DNA of 64,000 nucleotides. Source: Sinosporangium siamense (GTDB taxonomy: Bacteria > Actinomycetota > Actinomycetes > Streptosporangiales > Streptosporangiaceae). The notes under the pieces were generated by a model that was not told the DNA's origin, made no database searches, and saw only the letters and a program-made list of their open reading frames with translations. The translations under genes were made by a program, and so were the position numbers. Each line of letters begins with the position of its first letter. Position 1 is the first letter of the stretch. Positions 35,915 to 44,248 of this stretch are shown here, one piece after another. The stretch spans positions 186,001 to 250,000 of the forward strand of contig NZ_BOOW01000027.1 in the NCBI RefSeq assembly GCF_016863435.1, read 5' to 3'.

Positions 35915-36805
35915 ATGTTAAAAAGTCGTATCCTGGCGTCACTGTCGGCGGTGGCGGTAGCGGGCACGCTCGCGGCCGCCCTGCCCGCCGCCTCCGCGGC
36001 GACCGCCACCCCGGCCCCTGTGCCGATCTGCGCCGAGGAGTGGAACCCCTCCAAGGCATACGCGGGCGGCCTGACCGCGTCCCACAACGGGCGCAACTGG
36101 CGCGCCAAGTGGTGGAACAGGAACAACGTGCCCGGTGGCCCCTCCGGCAACTGGACCGACAAGGGTGCCTGCGACAACCGCGAGGGCAGCTTCGTGGTGA
36201 GCGACGCGCAGTTCAACCAGATGTTCCCGTCTCGCAAGCCCTTCTACACCTACAAGGGCCTCGTCACGGCCTTGAGCGCCTACCCGGCGTTCGCCGGCAC
36301 GGGGGACGACGTCACCAAGAAGCAGGAGGCTGCCGCCTTCCTCGCCAACGTCAGCCACGAGACCGGCGGCCTGTTCCACATCGTCGAGGTCAACACGGCG
36401 AACTACTCGCACTACTGCGATGAAAAGCAGCCGTTCGGCTGCCCCGCGGGCCTTTCGTCCTACTACGGCCGCGGCCCGATCCAGCTGAGCTGGAACTACA
36501 ACTACAAGGCCGCAGGTGATGCCCTGGAAATCGACCTGCTCAACTTCCCCAACCTGGTGCAGAACGAGGCGTCCGTCGCCTGGGCCACCGGCATCTGGTA
36601 CTGGATGACGCAGAACGGCCCCGGCACCATGACGCCGCACACCGCGATGGTCGGCAAGCACGGTTTCGGGGAGACCATCCGCAGCATCAACGGCAGGCTC
36701 GAGTGCAACGGCGCCAACCCGCGCCAGGTCGAGAACCGCGTCAGGCTCTACCTGCGGTTCACCGAGATCCTCGGTGTGCCACCGGGTGACAACATCTACT
36801 GCTGA
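35915..36805 (+). CDS. Secreted GH19 chitinase with N-terminal chitin-binding module (copy 1)
   Basis: 296 residues with a signal peptide (LASLSAVAVAGTLAAALPAA, cleavage near ASA, about 28). A CBM5/12 module follows (ICAEEWNPSKAYAGG, RNWRAKWWNRNNVPG). The GH19 domain covers about 95-296: FLANVSHETGGLFHIVE with the catalytic Glu, then CPAGLSSYYGRGPIQLSWNY and GIWYWM. It hydrolyses chitin by inversion and is probably antifungal or nutritional. AAGGAG precedes ATG. It is paralogous to 38714-39604. Confidence 0.94.
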   Translation: MLKSRILASLSAVAVAGTLAAALPAASAATATPAPVPICAEEWNPSKAYAGGLTASHNGRNWRAKWWNRNNVPGGPSGNWTDKGACDNREGSFVVSDAQFNQMFPSRKPFYTYKGLVTALSAYPAFAGTGDDVTKKQEAAAFLANVSHETGGLFHIVEVNTANYSHYCDEKQPFGCPAGLSSYYGRGPIQLSWNYNYKAAGDALEIDLLNFPNLVQNEASVAWATGIWYWMTQNGPGTMTPHTAMVGKHGFGETIRSINGRLECNGANPRQVENRVRLYLRFTEILGVPPGDNIYC

Positions 36806-36929
36806 CCGGCGTGATGGTTGAGGGGACGGGGCGGCACTGCGCATTCTGACATGCGTTAGCGCGTTTCGAAGCGGTTATTCGGCCGTCCGGTCGATGCCGT
36901 TGCTCCCATGATGTGAATCGCTCTCATGA

Positions 36930-36972
36930 CCGGTTTCTCTCCTCTCTCCAGGGCAGGGGAGGGAAACCGGTT
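36930..36972 (+). terminator. Hairpin after chitinase 1
   Basis: ACCGGTTTC at 36930-36938 pairs with GAAACCGGT at 36964-36972, with extra CTCC/GGAG pairing inside. It is 124 bp past the chitinase stop, and no gene intervenes. The rest of 36806-37300 shows no gene and one interspersed motif at 37125-37136. Confidence 0.55.
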
Positions 36973-37307
36973 CTAAGCGTGCTTGAATGCAGAGAGTCCT
37001 GGTTAAGGCGGAGGGATTTCATTTTCAGAGTCCCGGGCGGGTGCCGCATGTTGTCCTCTGCGCCGCCGCATGCCTGGGGGATTTCAGGCCTGCCGCTGCC
37101 CGCGTGAGCGATCCGGGGGCGCCGTACGGCTGAGCCATCCCTTGTCGTTGTGCTCCCTCACTGGGTTTCGCCCCCCTTGCCCGGAGAACCTCCTTCGAAG
37201 TCGGCGGCGGGTGGGGGAGCGGGGGTGATTGCGGTAGTACGGACACGGATCCGGCTGCCGGAGACGCGGTGCCCGGGCGACTGGACTCTCCCCCCTCAGG
37301 AGGCCTC

Positions 37308-37343
37308 ATGCTGGAATACCTGCCCCTGGCGATGCGGGGGTGA
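37308..37343 (+). CDS. 11-residue leader ORF translationally coupled to BtrH-like gene
   Basis: A perfect AGGAGG (37298-37303) sits 4 nt before ATG 37308; the ORF reads MLEYLPLAMRG and stops with TGA at 37341-37343. GTG 37340, the first start of the BtrH-like frame, overlaps this stop as GTGA. The BtrH-like gene lacks so good a site at that start, so the leader may drive its translation. Confidence 0.5.
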   Translation: MLEYLPLAMRG

Positions 37344-38359
37344 GCAAGGACAGAGCGTGTGAGGGGAGCGGTGTGTTGGCCACCGTGAAGGACATCGAGG
37401 CCCGCGGCCTGCATCATTGCGAGACGACGGCGCTGGGGGTGCTGCTGCGGCACGAGGGGCTTGATCTGTCCGAGCCCATGCTGTTCGGGCTGGGATCGGG
37501 CCTGTCCTTCATCTACTGGGACAGCAAGGCCATGGCGTTCCCCTTTCTCGGCGGCCGCGTCAAGCCTTTCGAACTCACCAAAAACCTGACCGCCAGGCTG
37601 GGGCTGACATTGCTGGTCGAGGAGACCACCTCGGCGCGCAAGGCGTGGGAGAACGTCGCCGCCCCCATCGACGCCGGTCGGCCGGTCGCACTCCAGCTCG
37701 ACTCCTATCACCTGGACTATTTCCGGTCCAAGGTGCACTTCGGCGGCCACGTCGTCGCCATGTACGGCTACGACGAGCACGACGTCCACCTGGTGGACAC
37801 CCGCCAACAGGGGGGAGCGGTGCGCACCAGCAGGGCGAGCTTGGCCATGGCACGGTCCGAACGCGGCCCGATGACCGCCAGAAACCGATCCTTCACCATC
37901 ACCCTGCCCGAACACCCGCCCCGCTGGCAGGACCAGATCGTCCCCGCCGTCAGGGACTGCGCCGGCGCCTTCCTGTCCGCCCCCATCACCAACCTCGGCC
38001 ACCGCGGCATCGAGAAGGCCGCCAAACAGGTGCCCGCATGGCTGCGGCGCACCCAGAACCCGCAGCAGGACCTGCCGCAGGCCGCCACCCTCATGGAGAA
38101 AGCCGGCACCGGCGGCGGCCTGTTCCGCGCCCTCTACCGGGACTTCCTCGGCGAGTGCGTGCAGCTGATCGACGACCCCGGCCTCCGCGCCGGCCACAAG
38201 CTGTACGCCGAGGCAGCCACCCTGTGGACGGACGTGGCCACCTTGATCACGAAAGCGGGGGAGAGCGGCGACGCGGGGCACCTTGAGCAGGCCGCCGCCA
38301 TCCTCCGCGATCTTTCGCGCATCGAGAGCGACGCCATGCAGGTGCTGCGCCGGCTGTAG
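37340..38359 (+). CDS. BtrH N-terminal-domain protein
   Basis: 339 residues from GTG 37340, or 328 from GTG 37373 (GAGGGGAG 4 nt before). The N-terminal BtrH domain (about 20-165) shows LHHCETTALGVLLRHEGLDL, FGLGSGLSFIYWDSKAMAFP, a C39-peptidase-like arrangement with DSYHLDYFRSKVHFGGHVVA and YGYDEHDVHLVDTRQQG. The C-terminal half is DUF4872-like. BtrH itself moves an acyl group from a carrier protein in butirosin synthesis; no such cluster or carrier protein is here. It sits between two chitinases, in the same direction but with separate signals. Confidence 0.82.
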   Translation: MSKDRACEGSGVLATVKDIEARGLHHCETTALGVLLRHEGLDLSEPMLFGLGSGLSFIYWDSKAMAFPFLGGRVKPFELTKNLTARLGLTLLVEETTSARKAWENVAAPIDAGRPVALQLDSYHLDYFRSKVHFGGHVVAMYGYDEHDVHLVDTRQQGGAVRTSRASLAMARSERGPMTARNRSFTITLPEHPPRWQDQIVPAVRDCAGAFLSAPITNLGHRGIEKAAKQVPAWLRRTQNPQQDLPQAATLMEKAGTGGGLFRALYRDFLGECVQLIDDPGLRAGHKLYAEAATLWTDVATLITKAGESGDAGHLEQAAAILRDLSRIESDAMQVLRRL

Positions 38360-38542
38360 CTCTGCTCTGCCGCTCCCGGCGGCGACCCTCACCGGTCGGA
38401 ACTGCCCCTCATCGTCGGCCAGGACCCGCCGGCCGCCCCTCGGCGAACACCTCCAGGCGTCCTGGCCGCCTCGTCGCGGGCGACACGTGGAGCGGCGCGG
38501 CCGGGGTGCCCCAAGGGCCTCCTGAGCTTGGGGGAGTGCGTT

Positions 38543-38710
38543 ATGCACAACGATGCCGCAGACCTATTGACGCACCAGATCGACTTCCGATTGATTATCG
38601 TCGATTTCATGGTGGTGATCTCCATTAATTTGGGCCCGCTCGCAGTCACCATCCAGCGGAGTCGGTTCTTTGTCGTTTTCATGTACGGCTCAGCCGTACA
38701 AAGGAGTTAA
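38543..38710 (+). CDS. Small hydrophobic ORF upstream of chitinase 2
   Basis: 55 codons from ATG 38543 with GGGGGAG 6 nt upstream: MHNDAADLLTHQIDFRLIIV, then DFMVVISINLGPLAVTIQRS. It matches the ORF before chitinase 1 at DNA and protein level over its first part. The stop is only 3 nt before the chitinase ATG, so translation of the two may be coupled. The interspersed motif TACGGCTCAGCC lies within its end (38684-38695). Confidence 0.45.
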   Translation: MHNDAADLLTHQIDFRLIIVDFMVVISINLGPLAVTIQRSRFFVVFMYGSAVQRS

Positions 38711-38713
38711 GAA

Positions 38714-39604
38714 ATGGTTAAGAGTCGCATCCTGACCTCCCTCTCCGCATTGGCACTCGCGGGCACGGTGGCGGCTATCCTTCCGACAGCCTCCGCCTCA
38801 GCGACCACTCCGGCCCCGACCCCCATCTGCGCCGAGGAGTGGAACCCCTCCAAGGCGTACGCGGGCGGCCTGATCGCGTCCTACAACGGGCGTAACTGGC
38901 GCGCCAAGTGGTGGAACAAGGACAACGTTCCCGGCGGCATCTCGAACAACTGGACCGACAAGGGCGTCTGCGACAACCGCGAGGGCAGCTTCGTGGTGAG
39001 TGAGGCGCAGTTCAACCAGATGTTCCCGAACCGCAAGCCCTTCTACACCTACAAGGGCCTGGTCACCGCGCTGAGCGCCTACCCGGCGTTCGCCGGCACC
39101 GGTGACGACACCACGAAGAAGCGTGAGGCGGCCGCCTTCCTCGCCAACGTCAGCCACGAGACCGGCGGCCTGTTCCACATCGTCGAGGTCAACACGGCGA
39201 ACTACTCGCACTACTGCGACGACAACCAGTCGTTCGGCTGCCCCGCCGGTCGCTCGTCCTACTACGGTCGCGGTCCGATCCAGCTGAGCTGGAACTACAA
39301 CTACAAGACCGCGGGCGACGCCCTGGACATCGACCTGCTCAACTTCCCGAACCTCGTGCAGAACGAGGCCCAGGTGGCGTGGGCTACCGGCATCTGGTAC
39401 TGGATGACCTCCAACGGCCCCGGCACGATGACCCCGCACCAGGCCATGGTGGGCGGTCCCGGTTTCGGGGAGACCATCCGCAGCATCAACGGCACGCTCG
39501 AGTGCAACGGCGGCAACCCGCGCCAGGTCGAGAACCGCGTGAGGAACTACCTGCGGTTCACCGAGATCCTCGGTGTGACCCCGGGTGACAACCTGCGCTG
39601 CTAG
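38714..39604 (+). CDS. Secreted GH19 chitinase with N-terminal chitin-binding module (copy 2)
   Basis: 296 residues, the same length and domain order as 35915-36805 and most residues identical by eye: signal peptide (LTSLSALALAGTVAAILPTA), CBM5/12 (EEWNPSKAYAGGLIASYNGR), GH19 (FLANVSHETGGLFHIVEVNT, SSYYGRGPIQLSWNYNYKTA). AAAGGAG precedes ATG. Catalytic and cysteine positions are kept, so both copies should be active. It is probably a recent tandem duplication that also copied the upstream small ORF; the BtrH-like gene was captured or left between. Confidence 0.94.
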   Translation: MVKSRILTSLSALALAGTVAAILPTASASATTPAPTPICAEEWNPSKAYAGGLIASYNGRNWRAKWWNKDNVPGGISNNWTDKGVCDNREGSFVVSEAQFNQMFPNRKPFYTYKGLVTALSAYPAFAGTGDDTTKKREAAAFLANVSHETGGLFHIVEVNTANYSHYCDDNQSFGCPAGRSSYYGRGPIQLSWNYNYKTAGDALDIDLLNFPNLVQNEAQVAWATGIWYWMTSNGPGTMTPHQAMVGGPGFGETIRSINGTLECNGGNPRQVENRVRNYLRFTEILGVTPGDNLRC

Positions 39605-39611
39605 TACTTGA

Positions 39612-39633
39612 AGTCCCGCCGCCGGGCGGGACT
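39612..39633 (+). terminator. Terminator hairpin after chitinase 2
   Basis: AGTCCCGCC at 39612-39620 pairs with GGCGGGACT at 39625-39633 around 4 nt, 8 bp past the stop. A second hairpin (CCCGGCTC with GAGCCGGG) follows at about 39637-39674. Confidence 0.75.
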
Positions 39634-39674
39634 CGGCCCGGCTCTCCTTCCGCTTGCACGGGGAGGGAGCCGGG

Positions 39675-40233
39675 TCGAGCTTCTTCAAACCCGGCCGACT
39701 GTGATCGGCGCCCTCATGAGGTCTGAGAATGGCGGCCGGGGGAGAGGGATGAAGCCCCGGGTGTTTCCTGGGCCCTCTTCCGCATACGCGGTGGAGGTGC
39801 CGGTTCCCTGACGGTGGAAATCGTTTTTATGGAGACGGTTCCGCGGGGGAGTGGGGCGGTTTTAAACGAGGCTCACTTGGGTGTATGCCTCAAGTTGTGC
39901 GGCGGAGGGCGCGCGTTTAAAATCGCGCGGCTTTTCCGCCGGATGTGTTTTCGTGCGGCGGGCGGAAGGCGCGGCTCCGGGGGGATCGCGCAGCCGCCCG
40001 CCGTTCGTGTGCCAGTGGTGAGCTCCTCGGCGTCTTGATCAACTGCAACCAAGATCGCTTAGTGGGGTCCGCCGTGCTCGTCAAGATCCATACGGTCGGC
40101 GTCGTGTGTTCGCTTCCTGTTCGCGGTTCGCCGCTGCGGCGTGGCGGGGAGTGGGCGACTTGAGAAGTCGGCTGAGTCGCGAGTTCGAGGCGGAGGCGCA
40201 GGGGTGAAAAGCATCCGATTTCCACCTATTGCT
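39675..40233. other. Intergenic stretch, no gene seen
   Basis: Lower GC than average in parts (for example near 39830-39940). I found no supported gene on either strand. Confidence 0.45.
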
Positions 40234-40265
40234 ATACCGGACAGAATTCAGCTTCTGTCCGGTAT
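40234..40265. promoter_or_regulatory. Perfect 13-bp inverted repeat
   Basis: ATACCGGACAGAA (40234-40246) and TTCTGTCCGGTAT (40253-40265) are exact reverse complements around 6 bp. It lies in AT-richer DNA 170 bp before an SDR remnant and fits a TetR/MarR-type operator left from a lost gene, or a hairpin. Confidence 0.6.
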
Positions 40266-40436
40266 GACATTCTTTTGGCTGGTAGGGGTGCTGTGTGTGG
40301 ATGTGGCGTTGTCGTGCGGGTGGTGACGGGCCGTGCCGTACGCCCGGCTTGGTGCACCGGGAGCAGAGATCGAGAGGATCGTGCAGAAGACCGCGAGCAT
40401 CGGTCTGCAGGCTGCGCTGATCAAGATTCTGTGATC

Positions 40437-40718
40437 ATGAAGGGCGGGCTTGTCATGCTGACCCGCTACATGGCGAAGGAGTTCAGCGTTCGCGGCATCC
40501 GGGCGAACTCCGTCGCGTCCGGCTCCATCCGCACCCGCATCGCGGACGAGGCGTTCGAAAAGCACTCCGAGGCGATCCCCGCGCTCGCCGCCAGGACGGC
40601 ACTCGGCCGCATCAGTGAACCTGAGGACGTCGGCCGGGTGATCGCGGCCCTGCTGTCCGAGGGCGGCCGCTGGATCACCGCGCAGAACATCGAGGTCTCC
40701 GGCGGCTTCAAGCTCTGA
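40437..40718 (+). pseudogene. C-terminal remnant of a short-chain dehydrogenase (SDR)
   Basis: The frame reads MLTRYMAKEFSVRGIRANSV, RTRIADEAFEKHSEAIPALA, LGRISEPEDVGRVIAALLSE and ITAQNIEVSGGFKL, the C-terminal third of a classical SDR. The NAD(P)-binding Rossmann half and the catalytic Ser/Tyr are absent, and upstream DNA shows no continuation. It cannot be an active enzyme. Confidence 0.75.
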
Positions 40719-41289
40719 CGGGCGTGCGGCCCTGCCGGGACCGCGTCATCCTGCGCGGGCCTCTCCCCTGCCGCGACTCCATTGAAGAGCTCCTCGCCGC
40801 CGCGCCGGGCGCCGGCGTTCCGGCCTCGCGCGGCGACCGCGTCCACGGATGGCTACGGAGAGTGATCGGCCCGTAATTGGCCTAGCCGGTTGATGGCCCC
40901 CTCCCCTGGCTTCGCCGTACGCGCTCCCCGCCTGTCGGACTCTGTACGCCGAAAGCATGTGGTGATCGTGCGCGTGTGCGACATATGCCTTAAGGCGGAA
41001 GAGGTGTCCCCTGTCGAGGCTGTCTGGCGCGGAGCTTTGGGGGGCGCGCTCTCGGGCGGGCGTGGGGCCGGTGATGCGGCTTCGGGGGCGGCGGGTCGTT
41101 CTCCGGCGCGGGTTCGGCGGCTCACCCGCCGGAGGGGCGGGCCGGTGGGGCGGATGCTGATCGGGCCGCCGGGGCCGCGCCGGTTCTCGGCCGCCTATTC
41201 GGAGCGGCTGGTGCGTGCGGCTGCGCCGTGCGGCGCGGATGTCACGCACGCGGTGCTGGGGGCGGCGGATCTGCGGCGTTCGCGGGAGC

Positions 41290-41435
41290 GGATCCTGCGT
41301 GCGCGGGTGGGGTTGGCGTCGATGTGTGAGCGGGCGGCGGAGCTCGGGGGCACGTGTGTGATCGGTTCGCCTGAGGCCGGGACGGGGACGCGGGTGGAGG
41401 CGGTGCCGCCGGTGTCCGGGGGGTTGACGGCGCCG
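41290..41435 (+). pseudogene. C-terminal fragment of a histidine kinase ATPase domain
   Basis: The frame reads VGLASMCERAAELGGTCVIG and SPEAGTGTRVEAVPP, closely matching the end of the HATPase domain of NarL-type sensor kinases (GL-x-GM-x-ERA-x-x-LGG, then G-GT-x-V). The rest of the kinase is missing. Upstream, 40890-41290 has no recognisable gene. Confidence 0.5.
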
Positions 41436-41960
41436 TCAGCTGTCGAGCGCGATTTTCACGAGTTGGGTGAGGTCGGTGATTTGCGCGGAGAGGGTCGCCT
41501 GGCCGCTTTGCACGTCGGAGATCCTGCCCGCCGCGTCGGCCTGTCCGGCTCTGAGGCCTGCGATGGAGGCCGCGGTGGTGGCCTGCTGGGCGGCGAGGGC
41601 GGACTGGCCGAGGCGGAGGTCTTCGAGGTCTTCGCCGAGGTCGGTGAACCGGTGGCTGAGGTCGGGGCGGCTCACGCGCAGGTGGGCCAGGTCGTTGGTG
41701 AGGCAGGCGAGCTGGGCGGCGAAGTTGTTCTGCCGGGTGGCGGACTGGGATTGCCCGGCGCGGAGATCGGCGAGCCCCGCTGCCATGGTCGCGTGCTGGG
41801 CGTTCAGGGCTGATTGCCCCGCTTGCAGGTCCGCGAGCTGGGCCATCAGCGTAGTCAGCGCGGTTTCGAGGCCGACTGCCTGCACCTCGGCCCTGTCGGC
41901 CGGGATCTCTTGATGCTGCTCTTCGTGGTTGTGAGCTGCGGAGGCTTCGGGGCCTTGCAT
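41436..41960 (-). CDS. Coiled-coil repeat protein A
   Basis: 174 residues, almost wholly helical with internal repeats of the type AQLADLQAGQSALNAQHATM, AAGLADLRAGQSQSATRQNN and LEDLRLGQSALAAQQATTAA. The C-terminus is AQITDLTQLVKIALDS, nearly the same as in protein B just upstream (AQLNDLTLLVKTALAR). There is no signal peptide or membrane helix. The two genes form a leftward pair with a 105-bp gap. I do not recognise the family; a scaffold or filament-like role is a guess. Confidence 0.7.
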   Translation of the reverse strand: MQGPEASAAHNHEEQHQEIPADRAEVQAVGLETALTTLMAQLADLQAGQSALNAQHATMAAGLADLRAGQSQSATRQNNFAAQLACLTNDLAHLRVSRPDLSHRFTDLGEDLEDLRLGQSALAAQQATTAASIAGLRAGQADAAGRISDVQSGQATLSAQITDLTQLVKIALDS

Positions 41961-42065
41961 GTGGTTTCTCCAGGGTGGCGGAGTGTCTGGCTGTGTGTGG
42001 GGGTCCTGGGCGCGGGGTCCGAGTATGAGTTGGAGGCGGACCCCGATGCCACTTTCGGAATCCGG

Positions 42066-42320
42066 TTAGCGGGCGAGTGCGGTCTTCACGAGCAGGGTGA
42101 GGTCGTTGAGTTGGGCGGCGATGGATTCCTGCGTCTCAGTCGACTTGGTGATGAAGGTGGTTACCTTCTCGGACAGCTCGGCCTGGCTTGTCTCCAGGAC
42201 GGTGAACTTCTGGACGAGCTCCGCTTGGCCGACCTCAAGGGTGGTCACCCTCTTGGACAGTTCGAGCACCTTCACGCGTGCCTCCAGCTTGGCGAATCTC
42301 TCAGGGGTCACAGTGATCAT
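42066..42320 (-). CDS. Coiled-coil protein B
   Basis: 84 residues: MITVTPERFAKLEARVKVLE, then LEVGQAELVQKFTVLETSQA and ESIAAQLNDLTLLVKTALAR. It is a heptad-rich helix with the same GQAEL/SQAEL repeat and C-terminal LVK-x-AL end as protein A, so they are probably paralogues or partners. ATG 42320 has AGGAGA about 7 nt upstream. Function unknown. Confidence 0.68.
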   Translation of the reverse strand: MITVTPERFAKLEARVKVLELSKRVTTLEVGQAELVQKFTVLETSQAELSEKVTTFITKSTETQESIAAQLNDLTLLVKTALAR

Positions 42321-42700
42321 GCGATTCTCCTGGCGTCGTCATGCCCCGGACGGCGGGGCCGCCCGTCTTCAGGCACCGCGAAGTTATCAATCTCCCCCGG
42401 CGACACGCCCGGCCTATTGGAGAGCCATTGCCAGCCTGACCAGCACTGAACCACCGTATGCAAGCTGTGAACAGATGTGGACTGAGCAGGGCGAACGACC
42501 GGTCGAGGTGGTCGTCGCACATGAGAACGCGCTCACGAAAACTTTACCTTCATGACCATTGCCTGACGTGATCGTTAGGGAGCTCCGCGTTGATCTACTG
42601 GGGGGCGAAGAACCACGGGATGCGCCACACAGGCCCCGGCGCACCCGGCAGGTTGCCTCAGCCGCACGGCGGACCCCACTCCGGGGCGGCGCCGCTGAAA
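42321..42700. other. Intergenic stretch, no gene seen
   Basis: It should hold the promoter of the coiled-coil pair. No gene can be supported. Confidence 0.45.
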
Positions 42701-42740
42701 GGCGGACGGCGAGGACGTCCGCCCCGCCCCGCAAGGGGCG
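42701..42740 (-). terminator. Double hairpin terminating dppDF-aldehyde dehydrogenase operon
   Basis: GGCGGAC (42701-42707) pairs with GTCCGCC (42717-42723), and CGCCCC (42725-42730) pairs with GGGGCG (42735-42740) across a GCAA tetraloop. Both lie within 90 bp past the aldehyde dehydrogenase stop. Confidence 0.65.
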
Positions 42741-42788
42741 AAACGCCGCGCTCGCCGGCCCCGGCGGCCGGCCAGCGGGATGTGTGCT

Positions 42789-44240
42789 TCACCACCCCGT
42801 GTAGCAGGTGACCGGCACGCTGTAGAAGTCGCGGGCGTAGGTGCCCTGTTCGCGCGGTCCGTGGTTGGACGCGCCGGTGCCGCCGAAGGGCAGGTGCAGT
42901 TCGGTGCCGGCGGTGGGAAGGTTGACGGTGACGATGCCCGAGCGGGACACCTGTTTGAAGCGCTCCGCAGCCGACAGGGACGTCGTGACGATGCCGGACG
43001 ACAGGCCGAACGGCGTGTCGTTGGCCACCTCGATCGCCTCGTCGAAGTCGTCGACCCGGATGACGCAGCTCACCGGGCCGAAGATCTCCTCCCGGGCCAG
43101 CCGCATGTCGTTGCCGGCGCCGGCGAACAGGGTGGGCCGCATGAAGTGCCCCTCCTCGGCGGCGTGGTCTCCCCCGGCGACGGGGGTCGCGCCCTCCCGG
43201 CGGCCGATCTCGATGTATTCGAGGTTCCTGGCGAGCTGGTCGGCGCTGACCACCGGGCCGAGGTGGCTGCGCTCGTCGAGCGGGTCGCCGGGGCGCAGGG
43301 CCTTGGTGGCCTTGGTGAGCGCGTCCACGAACCGGTCGTGGACGCCGGCCTGGACGATGAGCCGGCTGGAGGCGGTGCAGCGCTGCCCGGTGCTGAAGAA
43401 GCTGCCGTCCAGGGCGCAGCGCACCGCGACCTCCAGGTCGGCGTCGTCGAGCACCACGAGGGGGTTCTTGCCGCCCATCTCCAGCTGGAACCGCTTGTTG
43501 CCGTGCGCGATGCACCGCTGGGCGATGTGCCGGCCGGTGTCGGTGCCGCCGGTGAAGGAGATGCCGTCGATCCCGCCGGAGGTCAGCAGTTCCTCGCCGA
43601 CGACGCGGCCGGTGCCGTACACGAGGTTGAACACGCCCGGCGGCAGTCCGGAGCCGGCGATGACGCGGGCCAGTTCGCCGGCGGAGGCGGGGACCAGTTC
43701 GGCGGGTTTCAGTACGACGGCGTTGCCGTAGGCGAGTGCGGGGGCGACTTTCCACGCGGGGATGGCCCACGGGTAGTTCCACGGGGTGATGACGCCGACG
43801 ACGCCCAGGGGGCGGCGCCGTACCTCGGCGTGGGCGCGTTCGCGTGTGCTGGAGTAGAGCTCCCCTTGCGGCTGGAGCACTTGGTGGGCGTAGTAGCGGA
43901 AGGTCTGGCCCGCGCGGGTCACCTCGGCGCGGGCCTCGCCGAGGAGTTTGCCTTCCTCGCGGGAGAGGAGGACGGCGAGTTCGTCGGTGCGCGCGAGGAT
44001 GGCTGTGCCGATGCGGTCCAGGATCTCCAGGCGCTGCCCGGCGGGTGCGGCGGCCCAGTGGGGCTGGGCGCGGCCTGCGGCGTCGACGGCCTCCTGGACG
44101 GTGGCCCGGTCGGCCAGGGCGTATTCGGCGACCACTTCGCCGGGGCGGGCGGGGTTGGTGTCGGTGCGGCGGTCGCCGTCGATCCAGCGGCCGTCGACGA
44201 GGTTGAGGTAGTGGGGTGCGGGCGGGGGCTGGGCGGTCAT
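42789..44240 (-). CDS. NAD(P)-dependent aldehyde dehydrogenase
   Basis: 483 residues. Family motifs in order: VITPWNYPWAIPAWKVAPAL, FTGGTDTGRHIAQR (NAD site), LEMGGKNPLVVLDDADLE (catalytic Glu), FFSTGQRCTASSR (nucleophilic Cys), EEIFGPVSCVI and LPFGGTGASNHGPREQG. It is closest in style to succinate-semialdehyde/aminobutyraldehyde enzymes, but the substrate is not fixed by sequence. It begins 8 bp after the dppF-like stop, so it is the third gene of that operon and probably oxidises a product of the imported compound. Confidence 0.92.
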   Translation of the reverse strand: MTAQPPPAPHYLNLVDGRWIDGDRRTDTNPARPGEVVAEYALADRATVQEAVDAAGRAQPHWAAAPAGQRLEILDRIGTAILARTDELAVLLSREEGKLLGEARAEVTRAGQTFRYYAHQVLQPQGELYSSTRERAHAEVRRRPLGVVGVITPWNYPWAIPAWKVAPALAYGNAVVLKPAELVPASAGELARVIAGSGLPPGVFNLVYGTGRVVGEELLTSGGIDGISFTGGTDTGRHIAQRCIAHGNKRFQLEMGGKNPLVVLDDADLEVAVRCALDGSFFSTGQRCTASSRLIVQAGVHDRFVDALTKATKALRPGDPLDERSHLGPVVSADQLARNLEYIEIGRREGATPVAGGDHAAEEGHFMRPTLFAGAGNDMRLAREEIFGPVSCVIRVDDFDEAIEVANDTPFGLSSGIVTTSLSAAERFKQVSRSGIVTVNLPTAGTELHLPFGGTGASNHGPREQGTYARDFYSVPVTCYTGW

Positions 44241-44248
44241 GGGGGGCC

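Noticed and set aside
37340-38359. Butirosin-like aminoglycoside cluster suggested by the BtrH domain
   Set aside because: No carrier protein, ligase or other Btr homologue is nearby; BtrH-domain proteins occur widely outside such clusters.
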